A DNA stretch of 8,540 bases from Rhizobiaceae bacterium (GCA_028865845.1 JAGWJK010000138.1:1-8540), one strand, 5' to 3'. Shown: positions 1-7,205, numbered from the stretch's first letter. Made by a program: numbers and translations. Notes: a model not told the origin generated them from the letters alone.

Positions 1-412
1 AGAACATCGTGGATGGAGCATCAGGCGTCGCAAAGATCAGCTCCAGGCCGATCAGAAACATTGCGTTCAGCCAGATCGTCGCTCGTGTCGCGATGCTTCG
101 GTCGTCGAAGAGCTCCAATGCGGTGAGGTAAGTGGCGGCCGAAGTCACCGCGATCGACAGAACCGGCATCAGCCGTATTGCAAAAATGCTGTTGCCGCAA
201 ATCATGGTCGACAACCATATCCACCAGGCAATCATCGGCGGATGATCATAGTAGCCGGCAGAGGGAACCTTCGACCAAAGCCAGTAATAGGCCTCGTCGG
301 GAACGAGGTCTATGTGTGACATTGTCAGCAATCTGAAAAGGGTCAGTGTGGCAACCGCGAGAGCAACACCACCATCGGTCCGCGACGCGGACCACGTCGT
401 GTTATCGAGCAT
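1..412 (-). CDS. GT83/PMT-like (ArnT-type) membrane glycosyltransferase, N-terminal part
   Basis: This is the first 137 codons of a polytopic glycosyltransferase, cut by the window edge. It begins MLDNTTWSAS and has a first membrane segment at about residues 15-31. Next comes the first periplasmic loop with PDEAYYW (residues 38-44, the acidic DE pair of the PMT/ArnT superfamily) and YYDHPPM (54-60), and later ATPDAP (128-133), the position of the second conserved Asp. By family knowledge these enzymes take a sugar from a polyprenyl-phosphate donor and pass it to a lipid or LPS acceptor on the periplasmic face. The ATG lies inside the last codons of the GT2-GtrA gene (11-bp overlap), so translation is probably coupled, and no strong Shine-Dalgarno is visible. 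The gene is a paralogue of the 3798-1822 gene but has no room for the extra N-terminal domain. The sugar and acceptor cannot be told. Confidence 0.9.
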   Translation of the reverse strand, partial: MLDNTTWSASRTDGGVALAVATLTLFRLLTMSHIDLVPDEAYYWLWSKVPSAGYYDHPPMIAWWIWLSTMICGNSIFAIRLMPVLSIAVTSAATYLTALELFDDRSIATRATIWLNAMFLIGLELIFATPDAPSTMF

Positions 413-1562
413 GACGCCACGTGATCAGGGAATTGGTGATGTAATTCCAGGCGGCACCGATGACCGCTCCGGCCAGGCCCGCGAGCCACCATTGCGATTT
501 ATTGCCGTAGAACAGGGAAGAGACGCCGACACCCGCCAGTATCCCCACACTGCAGAGCAAGGAAAAGAGCACAAGCCCGGTGAGAAGCTGCCAGCCTCGC
601 CGACGTCGATCCCGATAGGTCAATGTATTGTTGAGCGTATAGTTCGACACCATTGCGACCAGCATCGCTCCGAGCTGGGCAATTGAAAACGTTGCGCCCT
701 GCAGCAGCAACAGGCGCAGGACGGCAAGATGCAGGACGACACCACTCGATCCGACCATGCCGAAGAGCGCGATACGGCCCGAAATGAGATCGCCGGACCA
801 TTTCGAAACCAGCAGACCCAAATATTCCGTGACGACGGCAGCGTCCATCTTGCTCTCGCCGTGAATCCTCGGACGAAACACATAGGGGATCTCGGCTATT
901 CTCACCGAGCGGGGCGATGATGCGATGAGATCAAGCAGGATCTTGAACCCTTGTTGCGAGAGTTTGGGTGCCGCCTTTTCCACGATCCATCGCCTGACCA
1001 TGAAGAAACCACTCATCGGATCGGTCGTCTCGACGTGCAGCAGCCTTTGAGCCGCCCGGATCGCAACCCGGCTTCCGGCACTGCGTATGGATGTGAGCGC
1101 GCCGTCGGCCGATCCCTCATCGCCGTATCTGGTTGCGACGACCAGATCGCCCTCGTCGCGGCGGATGATTTCAAGCATTTCCGCAAGCCGCGTCTCGTCG
1201 TGCTGGAGATCCGCATCCATCACCGCGACAATCGGGGCGGAACTCGACAGGATTCCCTCGACACAAGCGCCGGCGAGCCCACGTCGGTTGATGCGGCGAA
1301 TGCCGCGAATACGCCGGTCGCGAATCGAGAGATCACGGACGACGTCGAGGGTCTTGTCCACGGAATCGTCGTCGACGAATATGACCTCCCAAGCGATATT
1401 GCGGAGCGCCGTCCGGAGGCGCTCGATCAACGGGACGATGTTGTCCCGTTCGTTGAATGTCGGAATGACGATCGAAAGCTCCGGGCCCGGCGAGCCGCCA
1501 CCATCTATAACTGTCAATTTCTTCGCTCTATTGGTAAGCGAAGCAGAACCGTGTGAACTCAT
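402..1562 (-). CDS. Polyprenyl-phosphate glycosyltransferase: GT2 (DPM1-like) fused to a C-terminal GtrA domain
   Basis: The product is 386 residues in two modules. Residues 28-250 form a GT-A fold of family GT2: IVIPTFNERDN (31-41, nucleotide-sugar binding), VDDDS (63-67), DADLQHD (116-122, metal and sugar binding), PMSGFF (182-187) and HGESKM (234-239). Residues 263-382 form a GtrA domain with four predicted membrane spans and the typical N-Y-x-L-N-N-x-L-T-Y ending of its first half. Family knowledge: the GT2 part loads a sugar from a nucleotide donor onto a polyprenyl phosphate on the cytoplasmic face, and GtrA proteins are thought to help the lipid-linked sugar cross the membrane. I chose the ATG at 1562. 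The same frame can extend to a TTG at 1682, but the added 40 residues are low-complexity and outside the family. An AAGGAA lies upstream but rather far from the ATG. The gene overlaps the next GT83 gene by 11 bp, the expected pairing of donor maker and donor user. Confidence 0.92.
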   Translation of the reverse strand: MSSHGSASLTNRAKKLTVIDGGGSPGPELSIVIPTFNERDNIVPLIERLRTALRNIAWEVIFVDDDSVDKTLDVVRDLSIRDRRIRGIRRINRRGLAGACVEGILSSSAPIVAVMDADLQHDETRLAEMLEIIRRDEGDLVVATRYGDEGSADGALTSIRSAGSRVAIRAAQRLLHVETTDPMSGFFMVRRWIVEKAAPKLSQQGFKILLDLIASSPRSVRIAEIPYVFRPRIHGESKMDAAVVTEYLGLLVSKWSGDLISGRIALFGMVGSSGVVLHLAVLRLLLLQGATFSIAQLGAMLVAMVSNYTLNNTLTYRDRRRRGWQLLTGLVLFSLLCSVGILAGVGVSSLFYGNKSQWWLAGLAGAVIGAAWNYITNSLITWRHAR

Positions 1563-1821
1563 ATGCGTCTCATGTTTCCTTGACGAGGAAGGGCGAGTTG
1601 ATCGACGAGTTCGCGAAGGACCTTGGTCCAGGGACACGGAACGCAACCGTGTGGCCGCAATAATGTCGGCGCGGAAGTTCAAATCATTCAGCGAATCTTC
1701 GTCGTCCGTTGGCTCGCCATGACGCCTGAACGACTATCGACGGGCGCACCATTTCAGGAAACCCTGACAGGATACTGAACTCTGGCGTTGCAATGGCCTT
1801 ACCAAGAGAGGCGGGGAAAGC
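1563..1821. other. 259-bp gap between the GT83 and GT2-GtrA genes
   Basis: No convincing gene is seen here. Part of it can be read as an N-terminal extension of the GT2-GtrA frame from a TTG at 1682, but it lacks family character. A small inverted repeat, TCAGG-AAAC-CCTGA, lies at 1754-1767, too short and without a T-run to be a terminator. A promoter for the two downstream genes may lie here, but I could not find a -35/-10 pair with good spacing. Confidence 0.4.
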
Positions 1822-3798
1822 TCAGTCGATCTCGGAAGGCCCGCAGGATGTCGCGGTCGAAGCACAACTCCGCAGATCATAACCGATGCGATAGTAGAAC
1901 TTTCCGATGGCAACGCCCCTCTTTTCGACGACCTGTTCGCGGATGTCGGTCATCTGGGAGAACCGGTCGGCGAGATCCTTTCGTTCGAGCTCTCCCTTGC
2001 CCAAAGAGATCATCAGGGCCGTATTCCCATTCGAACGATCGGCAGGAAACCAGATATCATACATCAGCCCGCCGCCGCCAACTGCGCCTCGGCCAATGGA
2101 ATTGGGCGCATGAATACCTCCTGGCCGGACGTAGAAGGCCATCTCGCTCGCCACAAAATATTGATCCATGCCAACCAGCACGACCGGCTTGTCGCTTTGG
2201 CTTTCGACAGTCTTTTCAATATCCGCGACCGCATCGCCGAACTCATCCCAGGCGATCGGCAGGGTGCGGATATTGTGCCGGTGGCCGACACCTGGAAAAC
2301 CCAGCGCGATATAGTGGAACATCAGGGCGAACACGGCGATCGTGATGCCGATTGTCAGTGGCCCTGCCGCTTTGAGGCGGCGGGCGATCCATGTCTCTTT
2401 CCCCGCCTGCCCTATAAACCGGTCGGCCAAGACGGGAAGAATGGCTAGCCAGAGGGGGCCTGTCCAGTTCGGCTTGTTTTCATGAAACAGGCTGAACGCG
2501 ACAAACACAGACAGGGGCACGAGCGTAAAAACAACAGAAAACAGCAGCTTGCTGTCTCGAAATCTGGCCGGCGAGAAGACGGTAACGGTACTCGACGCGA
2601 TTAAGATGAGAGCTGCCAGGAGCCCGGTCGGTGTGAGGACGATCGCCGCGTAGCCGATCAGCACAGGCAGCGAGAAATGATGCGCCTCTTCAAGCCGACG
2701 CGAGCCTTGAAATGCGAATGACATCCAATCGTGCGTGGCATTCCAATATATCACGGGAGAAAACAGCGCAGTCGCAATCAAGGCAGCGACATAAGGTTCC
2801 GGACGCATCAGCCATCGCCTCGCCCGGGGATCGAGGAGCATGAACAGCAACGCTGCAGGGCCAAGAAGAGCGATAGTGTATTTCGACAGCATGCCGAGGC
2901 CGAAGCAGAGACCTGCTCCGAGCCATGCGGCGCGCTTGTTTCCAATCAGCGCCCGTTCGAGGAAAAAAAGCGTTCCGGCCCAAGCTGCGGTTAGGGGCGC
3001 ATCCGGCAACATCAGAAAGCCGGAGAGAAAATAGAATGGCATGACCGAGATCAGCAGGCAGGAGATAAGTGCAGCGCGGTTTCCGAACAGATTCCGCGTC
3101 AGCAAGGCCGCAAAGATTGCAGTGGCGAGCCAAGCGAAAAACGCGCCGACGCGGACACCGAACTCATTGGTGCCGAAGAGCCACGTTCCGATCCAGATGA
3201 TCCAAGCCACCATCGGCGGATGGTCCAGATAGCCGATGTCGAGATGCCTGGAGTAGTTCCAATAGTATGCCTCCTCGGGAAGCAGATCGATCTGCCCCAG
3301 GAACAGCAGCCTCAAGACGACAAGGCTGGCGATTGCTCCGGCAACCAGCATCGTCGGCCCCTCCGTAGCGAAGGGGCGCTGCCAAATGATCCAGGCCTGA
3401 CCGCAATAGCTTATGGCGGCTCCGGCAAGGATGGCGGGTACGATCGCGATGGCAGGCGAAAGCTGCAGCGAAAAAAACAGCGCAGCGAACACCCCTCCTC
3501 TGATCGCCAAGGCAAGCACCTGCACGAGAGCAAAACTCGGCCAGATGACACTACCCGGACGAACCGCGTCAGGCTCATCGGACGATCGCATCCTGGCAAG
3601 GTATACCGCGCCGAACAAAGTCGCCGCCGCAAAACCGTAGACATGGGCCGCGACGACATCGACGTTCCGGCTCCGCAACGCGACGAATATCAAGAGGTCG
3701 AGTAGCGTGGCAATCAAACTAACGGGAAAGAGCCGCGACGGCAGATGTCTGACCGGCAGTTGTTCCGACGCGTCATCCGCGGGTAGGTCACGCAGCAA
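1822..3798 (-). CDS. GT83/PMT-like glycosyltransferase with an N-terminal GtrA-like domain
   Basis: The product is 658 residues, longer than a plain ArnT-like enzyme (about 500-560). Residues 21-140 look like a divergent GtrA domain: four hydrophobic segments, with SRLFPVSLIATLLDLLIF at the front and an Ile-Ile-Trp-Gln end after AISYCGQA. Residues from 150 on are a PMT_2/GT83 core with LLPEEAYYW (172-180), YLDHPPMVAW (190-199), MLPDAPL (263-269), LGMLSKYTIAL (301-311) and YWNATHDW (351-358). A soluble C-terminal part follows from about 515. The acidic pair is EE where the paralogue at 412-1 has DE. The expected role is sugar transfer from a polyprenyl-phosphate donor to an envelope acceptor. 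The start is a TTG; an in-frame TGA stands 15 nt before it, the next Met is residue 70 inside the GtrA-like part, and a TGGGA is nearby. The start is therefore only moderately certain. Confidence 0.9.
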   Translation of the reverse strand: MLRDLPADDASEQLPVRHLPSRLFPVSLIATLLDLLIFVALRSRNVDVVAAHVYGFAAATLFGAVYLARMRSSDEPDAVRPGSVIWPSFALVQVLALAIRGGVFAALFFSLQLSPAIAIVPAILAGAAISYCGQAWIIWQRPFATEGPTMLVAGAIASLVVLRLLFLGQIDLLPEEAYYWNYSRHLDIGYLDHPPMVAWIIWIGTWLFGTNEFGVRVGAFFAWLATAIFAALLTRNLFGNRAALISCLLISVMPFYFLSGFLMLPDAPLTAAWAGTLFFLERALIGNKRAAWLGAGLCFGLGMLSKYTIALLGPAALLFMLLDPRARRWLMRPEPYVAALIATALFSPVIYWNATHDWMSFAFQGSRRLEEAHHFSLPVLIGYAAIVLTPTGLLAALILIASSTVTVFSPARFRDSKLLFSVVFTLVPLSVFVAFSLFHENKPNWTGPLWLAILPVLADRFIGQAGKETWIARRLKAAGPLTIGITIAVFALMFHYIALGFPGVGHRHNIRTLPIAWDEFGDAVADIEKTVESQSDKPVVLVGMDQYFVASEMAFYVRPGGIHAPNSIGRGAVGGGGLMYDIWFPADRSNGNTALMISLGKGELERKDLADRFSQMTDIREQVVEKRGVAIGKFYYRIGYDLRSCASTATSCGPSEID

Positions 3799-3969
3799 AT
3801 ACTTGATCCCACTTCAAAAGTTTCGATCGGCCAAGGCGCGGTGATCGTAAAAGGCAGAACCGCGGCGTCATCCGACTTTCGGCAAAACGGTTTCGGAATC
3901 GAGCGTAGGGAGCAGCGACACCGTCATCCGCCGCCGTGAAGAACCGGCGACAGCGCGTCCGACGGACAA

Positions 3970-4581
3970 TCAACGCACGACTGGTTCGGCGGCAAGCTCC
4001 GCCTTGGCCTGCGTTCTGTCTCGCGCTTCCATGTTCTCCCAACTCTGATCCATCGCATAGGCGGCGGAAACGACCGGGATACCGACATGCCCATAATAGA
4101 AAGATAACTGGCCTTCAGCTTTATGCTCGTCCATGCCGGCGATCTTGCGCAGGAACAGCGCAGCGGCCAGTCCACTTCTGTCGGCACCGGCCTGACAATG
4201 GATGAGGATAGGTTTCGGAGCGGAGGCCATCATCTCCACGAGCTCATCAATCTTCTGCACGGGGACGACTTTGGAAGACGACAGTCGGAAGTCGATGTGC
4301 CTGACACCAAGCCCCTGCGCCATGGCCAGTTCATCATCATACCAGGACTTCCCCGGATGAGAGCCGCGCAGGTTGATCACGGTCTTAATTCCGTGATCGC
4401 GAACGTAGGTGGCAAGTTCATCGGCGGTTGGCTGCGCCGAGCGATACAGCTCGCCCTCGATCACCGGATGAAAGTTGCCGCTGAGTTGCAGATATCCCGC
4501 ATACGCACCGCAGCTGACGCCAAACAACCCGACAGCTGCAGCAAAAGCCATCAAAAGCCGGCGAAAACGAACCTGAATCAT
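3970..4581 (-). CDS. Membrane-anchored tyrosine/dual-specificity phosphatase-like protein
   Basis: The product is 203 residues. The N-terminus (R5, R7, R8, then a hydrophobic stretch at about 9-29) looks like an uncleaved signal anchor or signal peptide, which would place the enzyme in the periplasm. NFHPVIEGELYRSAQP (36-51) is the usual front of this bacterial phosphatase family. The active-site loop HCQAGADRSG (128-137) has the full HCx5R(S/T) signature with nucleophile Cys129 and Arg135; Asp97 is the probable general acid. By family it removes phosphate from phosphotyrosine or from non-protein substrates such as phospholipids. An extracytoplasmic position beside polyprenyl-sugar transferases favours a lipid or glycolipid substrate, but that is inference. 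I chose the ATG at 4581 because GGA sits 6-7 nt upstream and the signal-like segment follows at once. The frame can extend to a GTG at 4641. VSC (residues 22-24) resembles a weak lipobox. Confidence 0.88.
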   Translation of the reverse strand: MIQVRFRRLLMAFAAAVGLFGVSCGAYAGYLQLSGNFHPVIEGELYRSAQPTADELATYVRDHGIKTVINLRGSHPGKSWYDDELAMAQGLGVRHIDFRLSSSKVVPVQKIDELVEMMASAPKPILIHCQAGADRSGLAAALFLRKIAGMDEHKAEGQLSFYYGHVGIPVVSAAYAMDQSWENMEARDRTQAKAELAAEPVVR

Positions 4582-4602
4582 GCTTTTTCCAAAGGTCCCA
4601 TC

Positions 4603-4616
4603 TGATGGATCCATCA
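4603..4616. repeat. 14-bp perfect palindrome upstream of the phosphatase gene
   Basis: TGATGGATCCATCA reads the same on both strands. It lies 22 bp before the phosphatase start, in the 114-bp gap after the receiver gene. It could be an operator or a short RNA hairpin near the ribosome binding site; nothing else supports a function. Confidence 0.5.
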
Positions 4617-4678
4617 AATGCCGGACTTGGCTGACGAACACCTGAAGGCTTTCGGCGGATCTCAGGTCGCAAGGGAAT

Positions 4679-4719
4679 TCCGCTCGAACGCAGCGTCATG
4701 GGGAGGGAATTCGAGCGGA
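4679..4719. repeat. 10-bp inverted repeat spanning the stop codon of the receiver gene
   Basis: TCCGCTCGAA (4679-4688) and TTCGAGCGGA (4710-4719) are exact reverse complements 21 bp apart, and the receiver stop codon lies in the loop. No T-run follows on the minus strand, so it is not a typical intrinsic terminator. It might be an RNA-processing or stability element within the operon transcript. Confidence 0.5.
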
Positions 4720-5061
4720 TGCGACAAGCGCCTCGATACGGCGGACGACCACATCGAGGTTTATGGGCTTGCCCAGATAGTCCGATGCGCCGAGACGCTT
4801 GCTTTCGATATGATCGGAAGGCTGATTGAATGCCGACAAGACAATGATCGGGCATTTTGCCAGCCGCTGGCGCAGAATGTCGAAGCCATCGCCGTCGGGC
4901 AGCCGCCGATCGAGACAGACGAGATCGAATGTCGAGCGTTGCAACGCCTGCACGGCTGTCTTGAAGCTGGACACCCAGGTGATCGCCCATCCCGCCGACC
5001 CGAGATGTTCCTTCAAGGCGTCACCGAACAGAGCGTCGTCTTCGATCAGCAGTATCCGCAA
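4696..5061 (-). CDS. Receiver-only (CheY/DivK-like) response regulator
   Basis: The product is 121 residues and is only a REC domain. It keeps the acidic pocket (Asp8, Asp9), the phospho-acceptor Asp51 in CLDRRLPDGDG, Ser76 in the Thr/Ser switch position, and Lys98 in GKPIN, so it should be phosphorylatable. There is no output domain: the stop follows the last helix, and no DNA-binding remnant is seen in the 114 bp beyond. It lies 71 bp after the histidine kinase and could be a second target, phosphate sink or partner-binding regulator of it. The start is a TTG with GGAG 7 nt upstream. An in-frame TAA lies 39 nt before that TTG, and the sequence MRILLIEDD is the usual family beginning. The start region is folded into a strong hairpin (see separate entry), so translation is probably controlled. 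Confidence 0.9.
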   Translation of the reverse strand: MRILLIEDDALFGDALKEHLGSAGWAITWVSSFKTAVQALQRSTFDLVCLDRRLPDGDGFDILRQRLAKCPIIVLSAFNQPSDHIESKRLGASDYLGKPINLDVVVRRIEALVASARIPSP

Positions 5062-5086
5062 ATCATCACTCCGATTTTGCGGATAC
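5052..5086 (-). promoter_or_regulatory. Hairpin over the receiver gene's start codon, with the Shine-Dalgarno in the loop
   Basis: On the minus-strand RNA the arm GTATCCGCAAAATC pairs with GATTTGCGGATAC, giving 13 base pairs with one bulged A. The 8-nt loop is GGAGTGAT, which holds the ribosome binding site GGAG. The TTG start codon lies within the second arm and is therefore paired. This arrangement would hinder initiation unless the stem is melted by a ribosome arriving from the kinase gene, by heat or by a protein or RNA partner. The structure is seen directly; the regulatory role is inferred. Confidence 0.65.
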
Positions 5087-5132
5087 GGATGCGCCGATTA
5101 GCTGACAGCCATCTGAAGCATTCTGCGTTTCT

Positions 5133-6452
5133 TCATCGAAGACGATCTTGGATTGCAGGCGACGGAAAGCCGACGCGAACCAGAAAACCGCCCCCTTCGC
5201 GATTCTGCAGGTCCAGGGAGAGGCTATGCCGGACGCATATTGCCTGGACGATCGCGAGCCCGAGACCCGTTCCCTCGCCGCCAGACGAGCCGCGGAAGAA
5301 GCGTTCCGTCAATCGAGGCAACTCCTCGGGCGCAACACCCGGACCGTCGTCTGCTATCGTCAGCGAGGGAGACATGCCTCCTGTTACGGTCATATCCACG
5401 GAGCCGCCATGGCGGCTATAGCGAACCGCGTTGTCGATAAGCGCCTCGCATAGCGTCCGAAGGTCGTCGAGGTCCACGAAAACGCGGGCATCTTCAGCCA
5501 GGCCCGAAAAGCCGAGATCAATTTGCTTGTCTTCCGCTGACGCGAGAAGCGTTGACACCACATCCTTTACGACGTCCGACAGGTCGAGCCATGCCGGCGG
5601 CGACACGGCTTGCTGCCCTTCGTATCGGCTGATCTTCAGCAGCTTGTCAGTCAGTGCGGACACCCGCCTAGCACCGGCTCGAAGATCTGCCAGACGCTCT
5701 TCGAGATCGGCACCCCGATTTTGCGAGAGGTTGCCGATCTGCAGCGTCAATGCAGACAATGGCGTGCGCAGCTCATGCGCGGCGTCCGACAGGAACATCT
5801 GCTGGCGGCGCAGGGCAATGCCGAGGCGGGAAATAAGCTCGTTCATAGAGCGCACGAATGGCCAAACCTCCCTCGGCATGTTGGCAAGATCGAGCGGTAC
5901 AGCCTTGGTCGTGGCTTTGTGAGCGATCTCGTCCCCAAGCCGTTCGAGATTGCGAAAGATGCGGCTAGTAACGAGCGCCACGAGTAACCACGAAAGCGGG
6001 ATCGCGACGAGGAACGGCAGTATCGCCCGCGCCGCGGCGTCAGCGGCGAGCTCCCGACGGACAACGACCTGCTGGGCAACCTGCACGGTACGCTCAGGCG
6101 TCACCAGGGAGAATACGCGCCATTCACCGCGTCCGTCCGAGAAATCGGAGAAGCCGGTGGCCGGCTGATCCGGAATGACGACAGAGGAATCGGATGTTTT
6201 CGAAGGACGACCATCCGTATAGGTCACCTCTATAACGTAATCGTCTTCGCTGTCGTGTGGCGGCAACGCCGCCTCGCCCGGCGCGATGAAGGTAAGATCT
6301 CCGACGTAGCGAGCGATCTGCCGTTGTTGCAGATCAAGAAAATCCCCGCTTTCCCGCATAGTGGAAAAATATGAGGTGGCGCCGACGACAATCGCTATGC
6401 CGGTGAAAAGAATGGCGAGCGAGCTCGCAGTCGCGGTCCGCAGCGATATCAT
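5133..6452 (-). CDS. Sensor histidine kinase, PmrB/QseC-like
   Basis: The product is 439 residues. A membrane span at about 9-29 and another at 142-163 bracket a periplasmic sensor region of about 110 residues with acidic stretches (for example HDSEDD, 66-71). A HAMP-like linker follows, then the HisKA helix with the H-box DAAHELRTPLSAL (223-235, phospho-acceptor His226). The catalytic domain has the N-box ALIDNAVRYS (337-346), DDGPG (368-372), the F-box ERFFRG (383-388) and the G2 box GTGLGLA (394-400). It should autophosphorylate on an envelope signal and pass the phosphate to the regulator encoded just before it. The two genes overlap by ATGA, so the start at 6452 is well supported; the longer frame to 6569 merely shadows the regulator gene. 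The acidic sensor recalls metal- or peptide-sensing PmrB/PhoQ types, but the signal is unknown. Confidence 0.93.
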   Translation of the reverse strand: MISLRTATASSLAILFTGIAIVVGATSYFSTMRESGDFLDLQQRQIARYVGDLTFIAPGEAALPPHDSEDDYVIEVTYTDGRPSKTSDSSVVIPDQPATGFSDFSDGRGEWRVFSLVTPERTVQVAQQVVVRRELAADAAARAILPFLVAIPLSWLLVALVTSRIFRNLERLGDEIAHKATTKAVPLDLANMPREVWPFVRSMNELISRLGIALRRQQMFLSDAAHELRTPLSALTLQIGNLSQNRGADLEERLADLRAGARRVSALTDKLLKISRYEGQQAVSPPAWLDLSDVVKDVVSTLLASAEDKQIDLGFSGLAEDARVFVDLDDLRTLCEALIDNAVRYSRHGGSVDMTVTGGMSPSLTIADDGPGVAPEELPRLTERFFRGSSGGEGTGLGLAIVQAICVRHSLSLDLQNREGGGFLVRVGFPSPAIQDRLR

Positions 6453-7108
6453 GTCTTCGGGATCATCCAGCCTGCGCCACGGACGTTGCGAATGATCTGT
6501 TTGTCGAAGCGCCGCCGGATGTAAAAGATCAGGACCTCGACGGCGTTGCTCTCCACCTCCTGGCCCCAACCGTAGATCTTTTCCTCAAGCTGGGACCTCG
6601 AAAGGATAATGCCGGGGCGTTCGAGGAGAGCCCGCATCAGGGCAAACTCGCGATGCGACAGGACTTCGGTTGTTCCGCTATACGAAAGCTCGCGGGATGC
6701 AAGATCGAGCACAACGTTCGACGTTCCGATCCTGGAAGTGGCAAAACCGGAGCGTCGCCGGATCACTGCCCGCAATCGCGCAATGATCTCGGATGGCTCG
6801 AATGGTTTCAGAACGAAGTCGTCGGCGCCAAGATCAAGGCCCTTGAGGCGCGTCTCGAGATCGTCGCGGGCGGTGATGATGACGATCGGAACGGCCGCGC
6901 CACGCCCGCGCGCATCCCGCAACAATGTCAGTCCATCGGGAGCCGGCAAAGACAGGTCCAGCAGCACGGCAGCATGACTGTCGCTCCTGATGGCCTCTTC
7001 CGCAAGCTTGCCATCGGCGATCCAATCCACCGACATGCCGACATCGGAGAGGGCCCGCTGCAGGCCGTATGCAAGCATCGTATCGTCTTCCACAACGAGA
7101 ATTCTCAT
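6449..7108 (-). CDS. OmpR-family response regulator, PmrA/QseB subfamily
   Basis: The product is 219 residues. The receiver domain (1-118) has Asp8/Asp9, phospho-acceptor Asp51 in LLDLSLPAPDG, Thr79 and Lys101 in LKPFEPSE. The winged-helix DNA-binding domain (about 125-217) carries SHREFALMRALLERPG and the block YGWGQEVESNAVEV typical of the PmrA/QseB/TctD subgroup, ending with RNVRGAGWMIP. It should bind head-to-tail direct repeats as a dimer and control transcription. A matching direct repeat lies 81 bp upstream of its own start, which suggests autoregulation, and two more flank the divergent region at 7813-7882. The start ATG at 7108 gives the family N-terminus MRILVVEDD, and a GAGG lies about 10 nt upstream. 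It is followed by its kinase with a 4-bp overlap. Confidence 0.94.
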   Translation of the reverse strand: MRILVVEDDTMLAYGLQRALSDVGMSVDWIADGKLAEEAIRSDSHAAVLLDLSLPAPDGLTLLRDARGRGAAVPIVIITARDDLETRLKGLDLGADDFVLKPFEPSEIIARLRAVIRRRSGFATSRIGTSNVVLDLASRELSYSGTTEVLSHREFALMRALLERPGIILSRSQLEEKIYGWGQEVESNAVEVLIFYIRRRFDKQIIRNVRGAGWMIPKT

Positions 7109-7166
7109 CTATGCCAAGCCTCGGGCGTGTTCATCGTTGAGCCATTCGCATCGAAAATTTAGCGCA

Positions 7167-7205
7167 GAATTAGGAGGGCGCCAAAAACTCTAAGTCTCGT
7201 CTAAG
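7167..7205 (-). promoter_or_regulatory. Putative PmrA-like box and promoter of the two-component operon
   Basis: On the minus strand, CTTAGACGAGACTTAGA (7205-7189) is a perfect direct repeat of CTTAGA with a 5-bp spacer, an 11-bp period. A -10-like TAATTC (7172-7167) follows after 16 bp, so the second half-site would occupy the -35 position, as in PmrA-activated promoters. CTTAG or its complement was seen nowhere else in the window outside this and the two sites near 7820 and 7875. The binding protein is inferred to be the regulator encoded just downstream. Confidence 0.6.

Noticed and set aside
1563..1682. A 40-residue N-terminal extension of the GT2-GtrA protein from a TTG
   Set aside because: The extension is low-complexity and basic, precedes the normal family start, and depends on a weak start codon.
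951..1722. Long plus-strand open frames opposite the GT2-GtrA gene (951-1556 and 1087-1722)
   Set aside because: They are antisense to a clear GT2 gene, are rich in Arg/Ser, and show no domain; high GC gives such shadows.
3801..3815. ACTTGATCCCACTTC near the GT83 start as another regulator box
   Set aside because: The period is 10 rather than 11 bp, the half-sites lack the TTAG core, and it overlaps the translation start region.
4582..4695. A decayed DNA-binding domain behind the receiver-only gene
   Set aside because: I read all three minus-strand frames for winged-helix features and found none that hold; the frame containing IRWDLWKK is too short and unlike the family.
4618..5421. A 267-codon plus-strand frame across the receiver and kinase genes
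   Set aside because: It runs opposite two well-supported genes, has no recognisable domain, and crosses their gap, so it is a chance frame.
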